Under the pieces are notes generated by a model. That model was not told the origin of the DNA. It worked only from the letters and a program-made list of their open reading frames with translations, and made no database searches. Below are positions 18,345-26,628 of a stretch of 39,111 nucleotides of DNA, piece by piece. The stretch is from an uncultured Clostridia bacterium (GTDB lineage: Bacteria; Bacillota; Clostridia; TANB77; CAG-508). Positions within the stretch are counted from its first letter, which is position 1, and each line of letters starts with the position of its first letter. Both the position numbers and the translations under genes were made by a program. The stretch spans positions 1-39,111 of the forward strand of contig CANRGU010000001.1 of NCBI GenBank assembly GCA_947630255.1, read 5' to 3'.

Positions 18345-19064
18345 TTAATTATTTAAATAACTTGCAGCAATTTTTTTAAATATTTCCATATCAATAGAGT
18401 AAGTTATTTTTAAATTTAATGCTTTACCCATAGGAACTGTTTTAAAAGGAATATTAAAATGTCTAGCTAATGCTCCAGCAGATGTCATTTTATTTAAAGT
18501 ATTTAAATCTGTTTTAGTATATATGTCAAAAGCTTGTCCAAATTTGAAACCTTCAGGTGAAGCTGCAGCAACTATTTCTCTTCGTTCAAGAATTTCTTTT
18601 ACATCTGAAGAATTTTCATCTATCTTATAAATAGTATCACATTGATGTTCAACTAAAGATGCTGCACCATATTCTTTTATAGTATTTATAACTTTAGAGA
18701 TACCTTCTGTATCAACAAGTGGATGAGTAGCATCATACATTAAGACAACATCGTTATCATTAGCTATTTCTTTTATTTCTTGCAAACCAAATAATATTGA
18801 CTCAGATCTGCATGAACCACCATTAACAATGTGAATGTTCTTTTCAAAAACATTTTTGTCAATCCATTCTTTTGTGTAAGATGTAAAGTCAGGATTAGTT
18901 ACTACAACTATATCATCAAGCTCAGAAATTTTATTTAGTTGTTTTAAAATGTATATAAAAACAGGTTCTTCATTTACTAAATGAAATTGTTTTGGAAGAG
19001 TTTGACCAAATCTAGTACCTGAGCCTGCCATCATCAGTAACAAAAAATTGCGAGATTCTTTCAT
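18345..19064 (-). CDS. IspD/TarI-family cytidylyltransferase
   Basis: A 239-residue nucleotidyltransferase. MAGSGTRFG at 12-20 and PKQF at 24-27 form the CTP-binding start of the IspD family, and TSAGALARHF near 168-177 aligns with the later substrate region. IspD makes CDP-methylerythritol and TarI makes CDP-ribitol; the two are hard to tell apart from motifs. As first gene of an operon with GatZ-like, epimerase and LicD genes, it more likely makes a CDP-sugar or CDP-polyol for glycan decoration. It is transcribed divergently from the teichoic acid operon. Confidence 0.85.
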   Translation of the reverse strand: MKESRNFLLLMMAGSGTRFGQTLPKQFHLVNEEPVFIYILKQLNKISELDDIVVVTNPDFTSYTKEWIDKNVFEKNIHIVNGGSCRSESILFGLQEIKEIANDNDVVLMYDATHPLVDTEGISKVINTIKEYGAASLVEHQCDTIYKIDENSSDVKEILERREIVAAASPEGFKFGQAFDIYTKTDLNTLNKMTSAGALARHFNIPFKTVPMGKALNLKITYSIDMEIFKKIAASYLNN

Positions 19065-19098
19065 ATTTTATAACCACCTATCCTATAAAATCAGCAAT

Positions 19099-19127
19099 AT
19101 AATATAACATTATTTAAACATTATCAA
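19099..19127 (-). promoter_or_regulatory. Promoter of the cytidylyltransferase-LicD operon
   Basis: Minus strand: TTGATA (19122-19127), 17-base spacer, TATTAT (19099-19104), about 35 bp upstream of the ATG at 19064. Confidence 0.65.
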
Positions 19128-19226
19128 GTATTTTTTGATAATTTAGTATTAAACGCAATATGATAAATAAAATAAAAAATAATTTCAATATATTTTAAGG
19201 TAAAGGATGTATTTTTTTATTAAGAG

Positions 19227-19255
19227 TTGCAATAAAAAAATATTAATGTTAAAAT
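19227..19255 (+). promoter_or_regulatory. Promoter of the tagB-tagH operon
   Basis: TTGCAA (19227-19232), 17-base spacer, TAAAAT (19250-19255), about 30 bp upstream of the ATG at 19285. It is back to back with the minus-strand promoter in the 220-bp intergenic region, which holds nothing else I recognise. Confidence 0.65.
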
Positions 19256-19284
19256 AAACGTATATTTATGTAAGGATTTGAAAT

Positions 19285-20478
19285 ATGAAAAAAATACGTA
19301 CTAAAATTTTAAGAATGGCTATTTATATTGGAAAGTGGTTACTTAATATAATTTATTTCTTTATTAAAATGTGTCCGACAAAAAATAAAGTTGTAATGCT
19401 AAGTAGGCAATCTAATAAACCAAGTATAGATTTTTTATTGATACAAGATGAAATGTCAAAAAAAGCTGATAATGTAGAAGTTAAAGTTTTATGCAAAGTA
19501 TTAAAAAAAGGTTTTATAGATAGAATAAATTATAGTTTCTATATATTAAAATGTATGTACCATATAGCTACTGCAAAAGTTTGTATATTAGATGGATATC
19601 AAATACCAATTAGTATATTGAAACATAAAAAGAACTTGGAGATAATTCAAATTTGGCATGCTTCGGGAGCAATTAAAAAATTTGGATATCAATCTTTGGA
19701 TAAAAAAGAAGGAAGAGGCAAAGAAATTGCAAAGATTATGAATATGCACAAAAATTATTCTCATGTAATGGCTCCAAGTAGTACAACAGCAAAATTTTAT
19801 GCAGAAGCTTTTGATATTGACATAGATAAAATTTTTATAAATGGCTTACCTAGATTAGATTATATCCTAAGTAAAGAATTAGGAAAAGAAAAGCTAGAAG
19901 AATTTTACAATGAATATACACAATTTAAAAATAAGAAAACTATTTTATATATTCCTACTTATAGAAAAAATTGCGATTGTAGTGATATTATTAATAAAAT
20001 AGCATCAAATATAAATTTTGAAAAATACAATTTAATAATAAAACTACATCCATTAGATAAAAGTAACGAAATAAATGAATACAAAGTAGATAAAAAATAT
20101 AATACTTTTGATTTATTAAAAATAGCAGATTATATTATAACTGATTATTCAGCTGTTGCATTTGAAGCTAGTGTATTAAATAAACCATTATATTTTTATG
20201 TATATGATATAAATGAATATAAAGAAGCAAGAGGATTGAATGTTGATTTATTTAAAGAAATGAATAATTCTACTAGCACAAATATAAGTGAAATAATTGA
20301 ATCAATAGAAAATAATCAGTATGACTATAAAGGGTTAGAAGTATTTAGAAAAAAATATGTAGAAAATTGTTCTTGCAATAATACGGAAAGGTTAATAGAA
20401 TTCGTATTAAAATTCATAAATAAGGATGTAAAGAATGAGAAAAATAAAAATATGGTTAACAAATATAGCGAAAAATAA
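19285..20478 (+). CDS. CDP-glycerol glycerophosphotransferase family protein (TagB-like)
   Basis: A 397-residue Glyphos_transf protein with a hydrophobic N-terminal stretch (about 10-30). Family marks: WHASG at 124-128, LPRLDY at 188-193, KLHP at 253-256 and ITDYSA at 285-290. WHASG replaces the more common WHGTP, a known variant in TagB-like primases. It is first in the operon, and its 3' end overlaps the next transferase gene by 44 bp. It probably adds the first polyol-phosphate or a linkage unit to the undecaprenyl-linked primer; the following protein may extend it. The polyol (glycerol, given the TagD gene) is inferred. Confidence 0.85.
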   Translation: MKKIRTKILRMAIYIGKWLLNIIYFFIKMCPTKNKVVMLSRQSNKPSIDFLLIQDEMSKKADNVEVKVLCKVLKKGFIDRINYSFYILKCMYHIATAKVCILDGYQIPISILKHKKNLEIIQIWHASGAIKKFGYQSLDKKEGRGKEIAKIMNMHKNYSHVMAPSSTTAKFYAEAFDIDIDKIFINGLPRLDYILSKELGKEKLEEFYNEYTQFKNKKTILYIPTYRKNCDCSDIINKIASNINFEKYNLIIKLHPLDKSNEINEYKVDKKYNTFDLLKIADYIITDYSAVAFEASVLNKPLYFYVYDINEYKEARGLNVDLFKEMNNSTSTNISEIIESIENNQYDYKGLEVFRKKYVENCSCNNTERLIEFVLKFINKDVKNEKNKNMVNKYSEK

Positions 20479-21691
20479 CTTACTATTTAGGAAATTATCA
20501 AGAAGATTATTATATATATTTAGATTAATAAGATTTAAAATGAGGGGATTAGGACAAAAAGTAGATGATAAGATAATTTTATTTAGTTCGTTTAACGGAA
20601 AGTCTTATGCAGATAGTCCTAAGGCAATATATAAATATATGAAAGACCATGAAGAATATAGTGATTATAAATTTGTTTGGACTTTTAAGGAACCAGAAAA
20701 ATACAAACATTTAGAAGAAAATAAAAATACCAAGGTTATAAAACAAGGTACAAGAGAATATGAAAGGTATTTGTCAAAAGCAAAGTACTGGATTTTTAAT
20801 TATAGAGCAGCAGATCACCAATATCCAAAGAAAAATCAAATATTTTTACAATGTTGGCATGGAACACCATTAAAACGATTAGGATATGATATAGAAAATT
20901 CAGATAATATATTGAATACAAAAAAAGAAATAAGATATAAATATAAAACGGATGCCAAAAAATTTAAATTTTTATTATCACCTTCAAAATTTGCAACAGA
21001 AAAATTTATTTCAGCTTGGAATCTAAAAGAAGTAAAAAAAGAAAATTGTGTAATAGAAGAAGGTTATCCAAGAAATGATTTTTTAATCAATTATACTAGT
21101 GATGATATAAAACGAATAAAAGAAAAATTGGAAATAAACAAAATCGATAAAAAAATAATATTATATGCTCCAACGTGGAGAGACAATCAGCATACTTCAG
21201 GAATTGGGTATACATACAAAACAGAAATAGATTTTGACAATTTACAAAAAGAATTAGGACAAGATTATATAATATTATTTAGAGCTCATTATTTAGTAGC
21301 AAATACTTTTGACTTTAAAAAATATGAAGGTTTTATATATAATGTTTCTAATATAGACGATGTAAATGAATTATATATAATTTCAGATATATTAATAACA
21401 GACTACTCAAGTGTATTTTTTGATTATGCAAATTTAAAAAGGCCAATTATTTACTATATGTATGATTTAGATAAATACAAAGATGATATAAGAGGATTTT
21501 ACATAGATTTAAATGAATTGCCAGGAAATATTGTAAAAACAAAGGAAGAATTAATAAAAGAAATAAAAGACGTGAGTAACAATTTTTCATACAACGAAAA
21601 ATATAAAAAATTTAATGAGAAATATAATTATTTGGATGACGGAAATGCCAGCAAAAGAGTTGTAGGAAGGGTTATATTAAATGAAAAATAA
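20435..21691 (+). CDS. CDP-glycerol glycerophosphotransferase family protein (TagF-like)
   Basis: A 418-residue member of the same family. It has WHGTPLKRLG around 139-148, EGYPRNDF near 211-218, LYAPTWRD near 242-249 and ITDYSSVFFDYA near 334-345. The basic N-terminus could bind the membrane. It starts inside the previous gene (44-bp overlap, out of frame) with a RBS-like AAGGATG upstream, and its own end overlaps the next gene by 11 bp, so the whole block is one transcript. It resembles the catalytic half of TagF polymerases but lacks their long N-terminal domain. Primase versus polymerase cannot be settled here. Confidence 0.86.
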   Translation: MRKIKIWLTNIAKNNLLFRKLSRRLLYIFRLIRFKMRGLGQKVDDKIILFSSFNGKSYADSPKAIYKYMKDHEEYSDYKFVWTFKEPEKYKHLEENKNTKVIKQGTREYERYLSKAKYWIFNYRAADHQYPKKNQIFLQCWHGTPLKRLGYDIENSDNILNTKKEIRYKYKTDAKKFKFLLSPSKFATEKFISAWNLKEVKKENCVIEEGYPRNDFLINYTSDDIKRIKEKLEINKIDKKIILYAPTWRDNQHTSGIGYTYKTEIDFDNLQKELGQDYIILFRAHYLVANTFDFKKYEGFIYNVSNIDDVNELYIISDILITDYSSVFFDYANLKRPIIYYMYDLDKYKDDIRGFYIDLNELPGNIVKTKEELIKEIKDVSNNFSYNEKYKKFNEKYNYLDDGNASKRVVGRVILNEK

Positions 21692-22679
21692 AAAAGAGAG
21701 AAATTATTGGCTAGATAATACAAAGTTTTTATTAATAGTTTTAGTAGTTCTTGGACATTTTATAAGTAGCTTTAGACAATACAATATGGTTAACTATACA
21801 TATTCTTTTATTTTTATATTTCATATGCCATTATTTATTTTTATTACAGGATTTTTTTCAAAAAATATTGTGACTAAAAATAGAAATAAAATATTAAATT
21901 ATATTGTACTATATTTAATAATGCAAAGTATAGAACTTATAATTACAAAAGCAAAATTTACTATAGTAAAACCAGCATATACTCTTTGGTATATACAATC
22001 AATTATTATTTATAATTTATTAGTACCTATAATTCATAAAATGAAACCTATATCTGCATGTATATTGTCTTTTATTATAGGATTAATAATTGGGTTTGAC
22101 AATAATGCAAATACAATAGCAAGTTTATCAAGAACATTTGTAATGCTACCATTTTTTGTAATGGGATATTTCATGAATGAAGAAATGTTAAATAAGATAA
22201 AAAGTAGAAGAAATATAATTTTTGCAGTTATATTTTTAATATTATTAGCGATAAGTATACCATATATTATAGGAAAACCAATAAAAATGCCAAGAAATTT
22301 ATTGCTGGCGCAAACATCATATTCAAATATGAAATTAGGCAAAATGGGAATACTTTATAGAACGTTTTGGTATGTACTTGCTACAATTACTTCTTTATCT
22401 ATATTATTAATCGTTCCAAAAAAGAAATTGCCGATAATTTCTAAATTTGGAACAAGAACATTGCAAGTTTATTGTCTACATAGTATAATATGTTTGTTAT
22501 TAAAGAACACAGAGTTATACGCAAAAATAGATACAAGATTAGAATTAATTTGTTTAGGAATAAGCGCAATAATAGTCACAACAATTCTTTCATTTAAGAT
22601 GTTCTCATATCCATTTGATTTTATAATGAGTAGGAAATTCAAAATAATTAATAAAGAAATAGATGAAAGTAAGGCTTAG
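21681..22679 (+). CDS. Acyltransferase-3 family membrane protein
   Basis: A 332-residue protein with about ten hydrophobic segments. The N-terminus (YWLDNTKFLLIVLVVLGHF) carries the Asp-then-His arrangement of acyltransferase-3 / OafA-like proteins, and FHMPLFIFITGFF follows, close to fucose 4-O-acetylase-like members. These move acyl groups, usually acetyl, onto exported glycans. Its place in the teichoic acid operon suggests O-acetylation of that polymer. It is not related to the MBOAT protein at 10274-11806, so the locus encodes two separate acylation chemistries. AAGGG stands upstream of the ATG. Confidence 0.85.
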   Translation: MKNKKERNYWLDNTKFLLIVLVVLGHFISSFRQYNMVNYTYSFIFIFHMPLFIFITGFFSKNIVTKNRNKILNYIVLYLIMQSIELIITKAKFTIVKPAYTLWYIQSIIIYNLLVPIIHKMKPISACILSFIIGLIIGFDNNANTIASLSRTFVMLPFFVMGYFMNEEMLNKIKSRRNIIFAVIFLILLAISIPYIIGKPIKMPRNLLLAQTSYSNMKLGKMGILYRTFWYVLATITSLSILLIVPKKKLPIISKFGTRTLQVYCLHSIICLLLKNTELYAKIDTRLELICLGISAIIVTTILSFKMFSYPFDFIMSRKFKIINKEIDESKA

Positions 22680-22711
22680 GAAATTATTAAATATGTAGAA
22701 AGGAATTTATT

Positions 22712-23155
22712 ATGAAAAGAGTACTAACTTATGGAACTTTTGATTTATTACATTATGGACATATAAGATTACTAAAAAGAGCAAAAGAACTTGGAGATTA
22801 TCTTATTGTAGCATTATCTACTGATGAATTTAATGAGATAAAAGGAAAAAAGGCATACCATAATTATGAAACTAGAAAAAAAATGCTTGAAGCTATAAGG
22901 TATGTAGATTTAGTTATACCAGAGAATAATTGGGAACAGAAAATAGATGATGTTAAAGAATATAAAGTTGATATAACTGTAATGGGGGGAGATTGGGCAG
23001 GAAGCGATAAATTTGAATATCTAAAAGATTACTGTGAATTGATATATTTAGACAGAACAGAAGGTATATCAACTACAAAGATAAAGGAAGACTTAAAATT
23101 GCAAGAACCTATAAACGGAATAGATCAAATACCAGAAATAAATAGTAAAAAATAA
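22712..23155 (+). CDS. tagD: Glycerol-3-phosphate cytidylyltransferase
   Basis: A 147-residue cytoplasmic enzyme that makes CDP-glycerol from CTP and sn-glycerol-3-phosphate. The class I cytidylyltransferase motifs are intact: YGTFDLLHYGH at 7-17 with the HxGH pair His14/His17, and RTEGISTT at 115-122. VMGGDW at 90-95 is also conserved. The length is slightly above that of B. subtilis TagD owing to an acidic tail. It supplies the donor for the two transferases just upstream and probably the third at 3955-5109, which makes glycerol-phosphate teichoic acid the best guess for the polymer. Confidence 0.95.
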   Translation: MKRVLTYGTFDLLHYGHIRLLKRAKELGDYLIVALSTDEFNEIKGKKAYHNYETRKKMLEAIRYVDLVIPENNWEQKIDDVKEYKVDITVMGGDWAGSDKFEYLKDYCELIYLDRTEGISTTKIKEDLKLQEPINGIDQIPEINSKK

Positions 23156-23167
23156 AGGAGAAATATT

Positions 23168-23975
23168 GTGGGAACATTAAAAGAAATAGTACAAGATCAT
23201 ATAAAATATAGAAAACAGATTTTTAAACTTGCAAAAGCAGATTTAGTAAAAACATACAGAGGTGCTCTTCTTCGGATGGGCATGGGCAGTTATAAAACCA
23301 GTAGTTACAATCTTTGTTTATTGGTTTACTTTTGAAATAGGATTAAGAGCAGGAAAAAACGTAAGTGGATATCCATTCTTTTTGTGGCTTATTGCAAGTA
23401 TTGTTCCATGGTTTTATATGGGAGATATGATAACAGGTGGTACGAACTGTATTAGAAAATATAGTTATTTAGTTACTAAGATGAAATTCCCTGTATCAAC
23501 AATACCTACGTTTATAAGTATATCTAACATGATAATTAATATCATATTGTTAGGAATTGTCATGATAATTTTTTGCTTATTCGGATTTACTCCAGACATA
23601 TATATGTTGCAACTTCCATTTTATTTGATATTAACATTCATATTTTTTACATTGTGGGCATTATTTTCATCATTTATTGGAGCGATGAGTAAAGATTTTG
23701 TAAATTTTATAAAATCTTTTATAAAAGCTGTATTTTGGTTATCAGGAATAATTTGGAATCCAAATACTATATCTATTCCATGGCTTAAGAAATTTTTAAA
23801 TTTAAATCCAATAACATTTTTAATAAATGGATATAGGAATTGTTTTATAAATAAAGTTTGGTTTTGGGAACAACCAAAAAGATTATTATACTTTTGCATA
23901 ATTACAGTTATACTTTTTTTATTAGCATTATGGTCATACAAGAAATTAAGAAAAGATATTGCAGACGTATTGTAA
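23168..23975 (+). CDS. tagG: Teichoic acid ABC exporter permease, read through a +1 frameshift at CGG
   Basis: A 268-residue ABC-2 type permease when one extra C at 23273 is skipped. The start is GTG 23168 after an AAGGAG site. The first 35 residues (GTLKEIVQDHIKYRKQIFKL, then a TYRGALL segment) are the usual cytoplasmic lead of TagG/Wzm permeases. They continue directly as GWAWAVIKP in the +1 frame, the expected family sequence. Six hydrophobic segments follow. Without the shift translation ends at TGA 23333. The ATPase gene follows 25 bp later. With it the protein exports the lipid-linked teichoic acid. An internal start would lose the conserved lead, so I prefer the joined reading. Confidence 0.88.
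23270..23276 (+). other. +1 frameshift site CTT-CGG-A in tagG
   Basis: Zero-frame codons are CTT (23270-23272) and CGG (23273-23275). Skipping C23273 reads GGA (23274-23276) then TGG, giving the conserved GW of the family. The break is not in a homopolymer. Confidence 0.85.
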
Positions 23976-24000
23976 TTTAAATGATGAAAGGAATAAACAG

Positions 24001-24729
24001 ATGAGCGAAAATGTAATAGAATTTAAAAAGGTAAGTAAGATATATAAATTATATAAAAATGATAAAAAAAGATTACTAGCAATATTTTTTAAAAAAATAC
24101 CATATAAAGAAAAAAAAGCAGTAAATAATGTATCATTTAGCGTAGAAAGAGGAGAAGCGGTTGCAATATTTGGAAAAAATGGAGCAGGAAAATCAACAAT
24201 ACTTAAAATGATTACAGGAGTTACCTTTCCAACCTCTGGTGAAATTAATGTAAATGGTAGAGTAAGTGCATTGCTAGAGCTAACTTCAGGATTTGATCCA
24301 GAATTTACAGGTAGAGAAAATATTTATTTAAAAGGAAGAATATTAGGATTAAAAGAGAGCGAAATAAAAAAATTGGAACCACAAATAGTTAAATTTGCTG
24401 AATTAGAAGAATATATAGATCAACCTGTTAGAACATATTCAAGTGGTATGAAAGCAAGACTTGGTTTTTCTGTTAATGTAAACATAGAACCAGAAATTTT
24501 AATAGTAGATGAAGCATTAAGTGTTGGTGACGAAGAATTTAAAAGAAAATGTACTAAAAAAATAAATGAAATAATAAACAAAGATAATGTAACATTATTA
24601 TTTGTAACACATGCAACAGGGGTAGCCAAAGAATTTTGCAAACGTGGAATTGTGATGAAAAATGGTAAAATAGTATGTGATACAGATATAGATGAAGCAA
24701 TTGAAAAATATAATAGTACGATAAAATAA
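24001..24729 (+). CDS. tagH: Teichoic acid ABC exporter ATPase
   Basis: A 242-residue ABC ATPase. Walker A GKNGAGKST at 58-66, signature YSSGMKARL at 146-154 and Walker B LIVDEA at 167-172 are intact, with the H-loop in FVTHAT. The spacing and the LELTSGFDPEFTGRENIYL stretch are typical of TagH/RfbE polysaccharide exporters. I start it at ATG 24001 behind AAAGGA; an in-frame upstream ATG at 23959 lies inside the permease gene and has no good site. It lacks the long C-terminal extension of B. subtilis TagH. It powers export with the permease just upstream. Confidence 0.92.
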   Translation: MSENVIEFKKVSKIYKLYKNDKKRLLAIFFKKIPYKEKKAVNNVSFSVERGEAVAIFGKNGAGKSTILKMITGVTFPTSGEINVNGRVSALLELTSGFDPEFTGRENIYLKGRILGLKESEIKKLEPQIVKFAELEEYIDQPVRTYSSGMKARLGFSVNVNIEPEILIVDEALSVGDEEFKRKCTKKINEIINKDNVTLLFVTHATGVAKEFCKRGIVMKNGKIVCDTDIDEAIEKYNSTIK

Positions 24730-24760
24730 CTATACGGTAAAAACAAAGTATATAATTTTA

Positions 24761-24810
24761 AATAAAGGAATAGAATAAAGATAATATTTTTATTCTATTC
24801 CTTTATTTTG
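24761..24810 (+). terminator. Intrinsic terminator of the tagB-tagH operon
   Basis: 17-base perfectly matched arms (24761-24777 and 24791-24807) with a 13-base loop, ending in a T-rich stretch, 31 bp after the tagH stop. Confidence 0.85.
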
Positions 24811-24822
24811 TGACATTTATGG

Positions 24823-24852
24823 TTGACAGGAAATATAGAAATTATGTATAAT
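24823..24852 (+). promoter_or_regulatory. Consensus promoter of the epimerase-fusion/YfhO operon
   Basis: TTGACA (24823-24828), 18-base spacer, TATAAT (24847-24852); both hexamers perfect, about 33 bp upstream of the ATG at 24886. Confidence 0.82.
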
Positions 24853-24885
24853 ATTAAATACTAAATTAGAATTAATGGTGATTAT

Positions 24886-26628
24886 ATGTCTAAATTTCAA
24901 AAAAAATTTTTAGTAGGGTATACAGGATTCGTTGGTTCAAATTTAAATGAACAATTTAAATTCGATAAGGGATTTGATTCAAAAAATATAAAAGAGGCTT
25001 ATAACGAAAGACCAGATTTATTGGTTTATGCAGGAGTACCTGCCCAAAAATTTATTGCAAACAGTAATCCTGATGCAGACTTTGAAGTAATAAAAGGTGC
25101 AATCAATAATATTTCGAACATAATGCCTAAAAAGATAATTTTAATATCTACAATAGATGTTTATGGAAATCCTGTAGATGTTGATGAAGATTTTAATATT
25201 ACGGAAAACGAAGAGGCTTATGGAAGAAACAGAAGGTATTTAGAAACTTGGGTGCAGAATAATTGTCAAGATTATTTGATTGTACGTTTACCTGCTTTAT
25301 ATGGTAAAAATTTAAAAAAGAATTTTATATATGATTTAATTCATTTTGTTCCCAATTTGTTAAAAAACGAAAAGTTTCTTGAATTAAGTGAATCTAATCC
25401 TGAAATAAAGAATTATTACATAAATCAAAATGATGGATTTTATAAATGTAAAGAATTAAATACTAGCGAAAGAAATCAATTAAAAAATATTTTCGAAAAC
25501 TTAGGATTTTCAGCATTAAATTTTACAGACAGTCGTGCTAAATTTCAATTTTATAATTTGAAATTTCTATGGAAACATATACAGCTAGCATTAGAAAACA
25601 ATATAAAAGTGCTAAATTTAGCTACAGAACCAATATCAGTATATGAATTATATAATTATATATATAATAATGAATTTAAAAATGAATTAAAATCTAATAT
25701 ATTAAATTATAATTTTAAGACAAAACATTATAATCTGTTTAATGGAGAAAATGGATATATTTTAAACAAGCAATTTATATTAGAAGATATAAAAGAATTT
25801 ATTTTTGCAAATTCTATAGATGAAAATAAATTATGTATTTCTAATATAGCATGGCAAAAAGAATATGATTCTGAAATGTATGAGTTACTTAAAAATAAAA
25901 GTATTAAAAATTTAGAAATAGCCCCAACAAGGTTGCTAGGAGATAATCCTTATGATCATATTGAAGAAGCTAAAAAGCTAACACATAGTATAAAAGAAAA
26001 GTATGATATCAATATTGTTTCTATGCAATCAATTTGGTATGGGAAAACAGAGAAGATGTTTGGATGCGAAAATAATAGAAAAGAGCTATTACAATATACA
26101 AAGAAAGCTATCAATTTTGCTTCTGCAATAGAATGTCACAATATTGTTTTTGGAAATCCAAAAAATAGGAATATGAGTGATTATAACAAAAATTATGATG
26201 AAGCAATAGAATTCTTTAGAGAATTAGGTGAATATGCAGAATTAAAAAATGTAGTTGTTTCAATTGAACCAAATCCAACAATATATAATACTAACTTCTT
26301 AAATAAAACTATTGAGGCAATAGAGTTTGTCAAAGAAGTAAATTCACCATATATAAAGGTAAATTGCGATTTAGGAACAATAATTGAAAATAAAGAAAAT
26401 TTAAAAGTTGTTGATGAAAATATAAAATATATTAACCATATTCACATTAGCGAACCAAATTTAGAAATTATTAAAAGAAGAGAAATACATAAAGAATTAT
26501 TGGAAATATTAAGAAAAAATGATTATAATAAATCTATTTCTGTAGAAATGAAACAAAGTGATATCAAAGATATTGAAGAAACTATTAATTATGTAAAAAA
26601 TGTGTATTGGAGTATTTATGGAAAATAA
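24886..26628 (+). CDS. Fusion: NAD-epimerase-like domain plus sugar-phosphate isomerase TIM barrel
   Basis: A 580-residue two-domain protein. The N-terminal half (about 1-305) is an epimerase-like Rossmann domain with GYTGFVG at 11-17 and a later LISTIDVYG segment; the usual YxxxK site reads YGRNR, with Arg for Lys. The C-terminal half (about 315-575) is a xylose-isomerase-like / AP-endonuclease-2 TIM barrel. Its likely metal ligands are visible in SIEPNP, NCDLGT, HIHISEP and SVEMKQ. The two domains probably act in turn on one sugar. It is first in an operon with an FAD enzyme, glycosyltransferases and YfhO, so it may make the sugar that they attach. The substrate is unknown and the Arg substitution may alter or abolish redox chemistry. 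Confidence 0.75.
   Translation: MSKFQKKFLVGYTGFVGSNLNEQFKFDKGFDSKNIKEAYNERPDLLVYAGVPAQKFIANSNPDADFEVIKGAINNISNIMPKKIILISTIDVYGNPVDVDEDFNITENEEAYGRNRRYLETWVQNNCQDYLIVRLPALYGKNLKKNFIYDLIHFVPNLLKNEKFLELSESNPEIKNYYINQNDGFYKCKELNTSERNQLKNIFENLGFSALNFTDSRAKFQFYNLKFLWKHIQLALENNIKVLNLATEPISVYELYNYIYNNEFKNELKSNILNYNFKTKHYNLFNGENGYILNKQFILEDIKEFIFANSIDENKLCISNIAWQKEYDSEMYELLKNKSIKNLEIAPTRLLGDNPYDHIEEAKKLTHSIKEKYDINIVSMQSIWYGKTEKMFGCENNRKELLQYTKKAINFASAIECHNIVFGNPKNRNMSDYNKNYDEAIEFFRELGEYAELKNVVVSIEPNPTIYNTNFLNKTIEAIEFVKEVNSPYIKVNCDLGTIIENKENLKVVDENIKYINHIHISEPNLEIIKRREIHKELLEILRKNDYNKSISVEMKQSDIKDIEETINYVKNVYWSIYGK

Noticed and set aside
18345..19064. Calling the cytidylyltransferase IspD of the isoprenoid pathway
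   Set aside because: Motifs fit, but its neighbours are all glycan genes and no other isoprenoid gene is nearby; it was left at family level.
23262..23975. tagG starting at GTG 23262 in the +1 frame
   Set aside because: This loses the conserved cytoplasmic lead encoded from 23168, which has its own ribosome binding site and matches the family.
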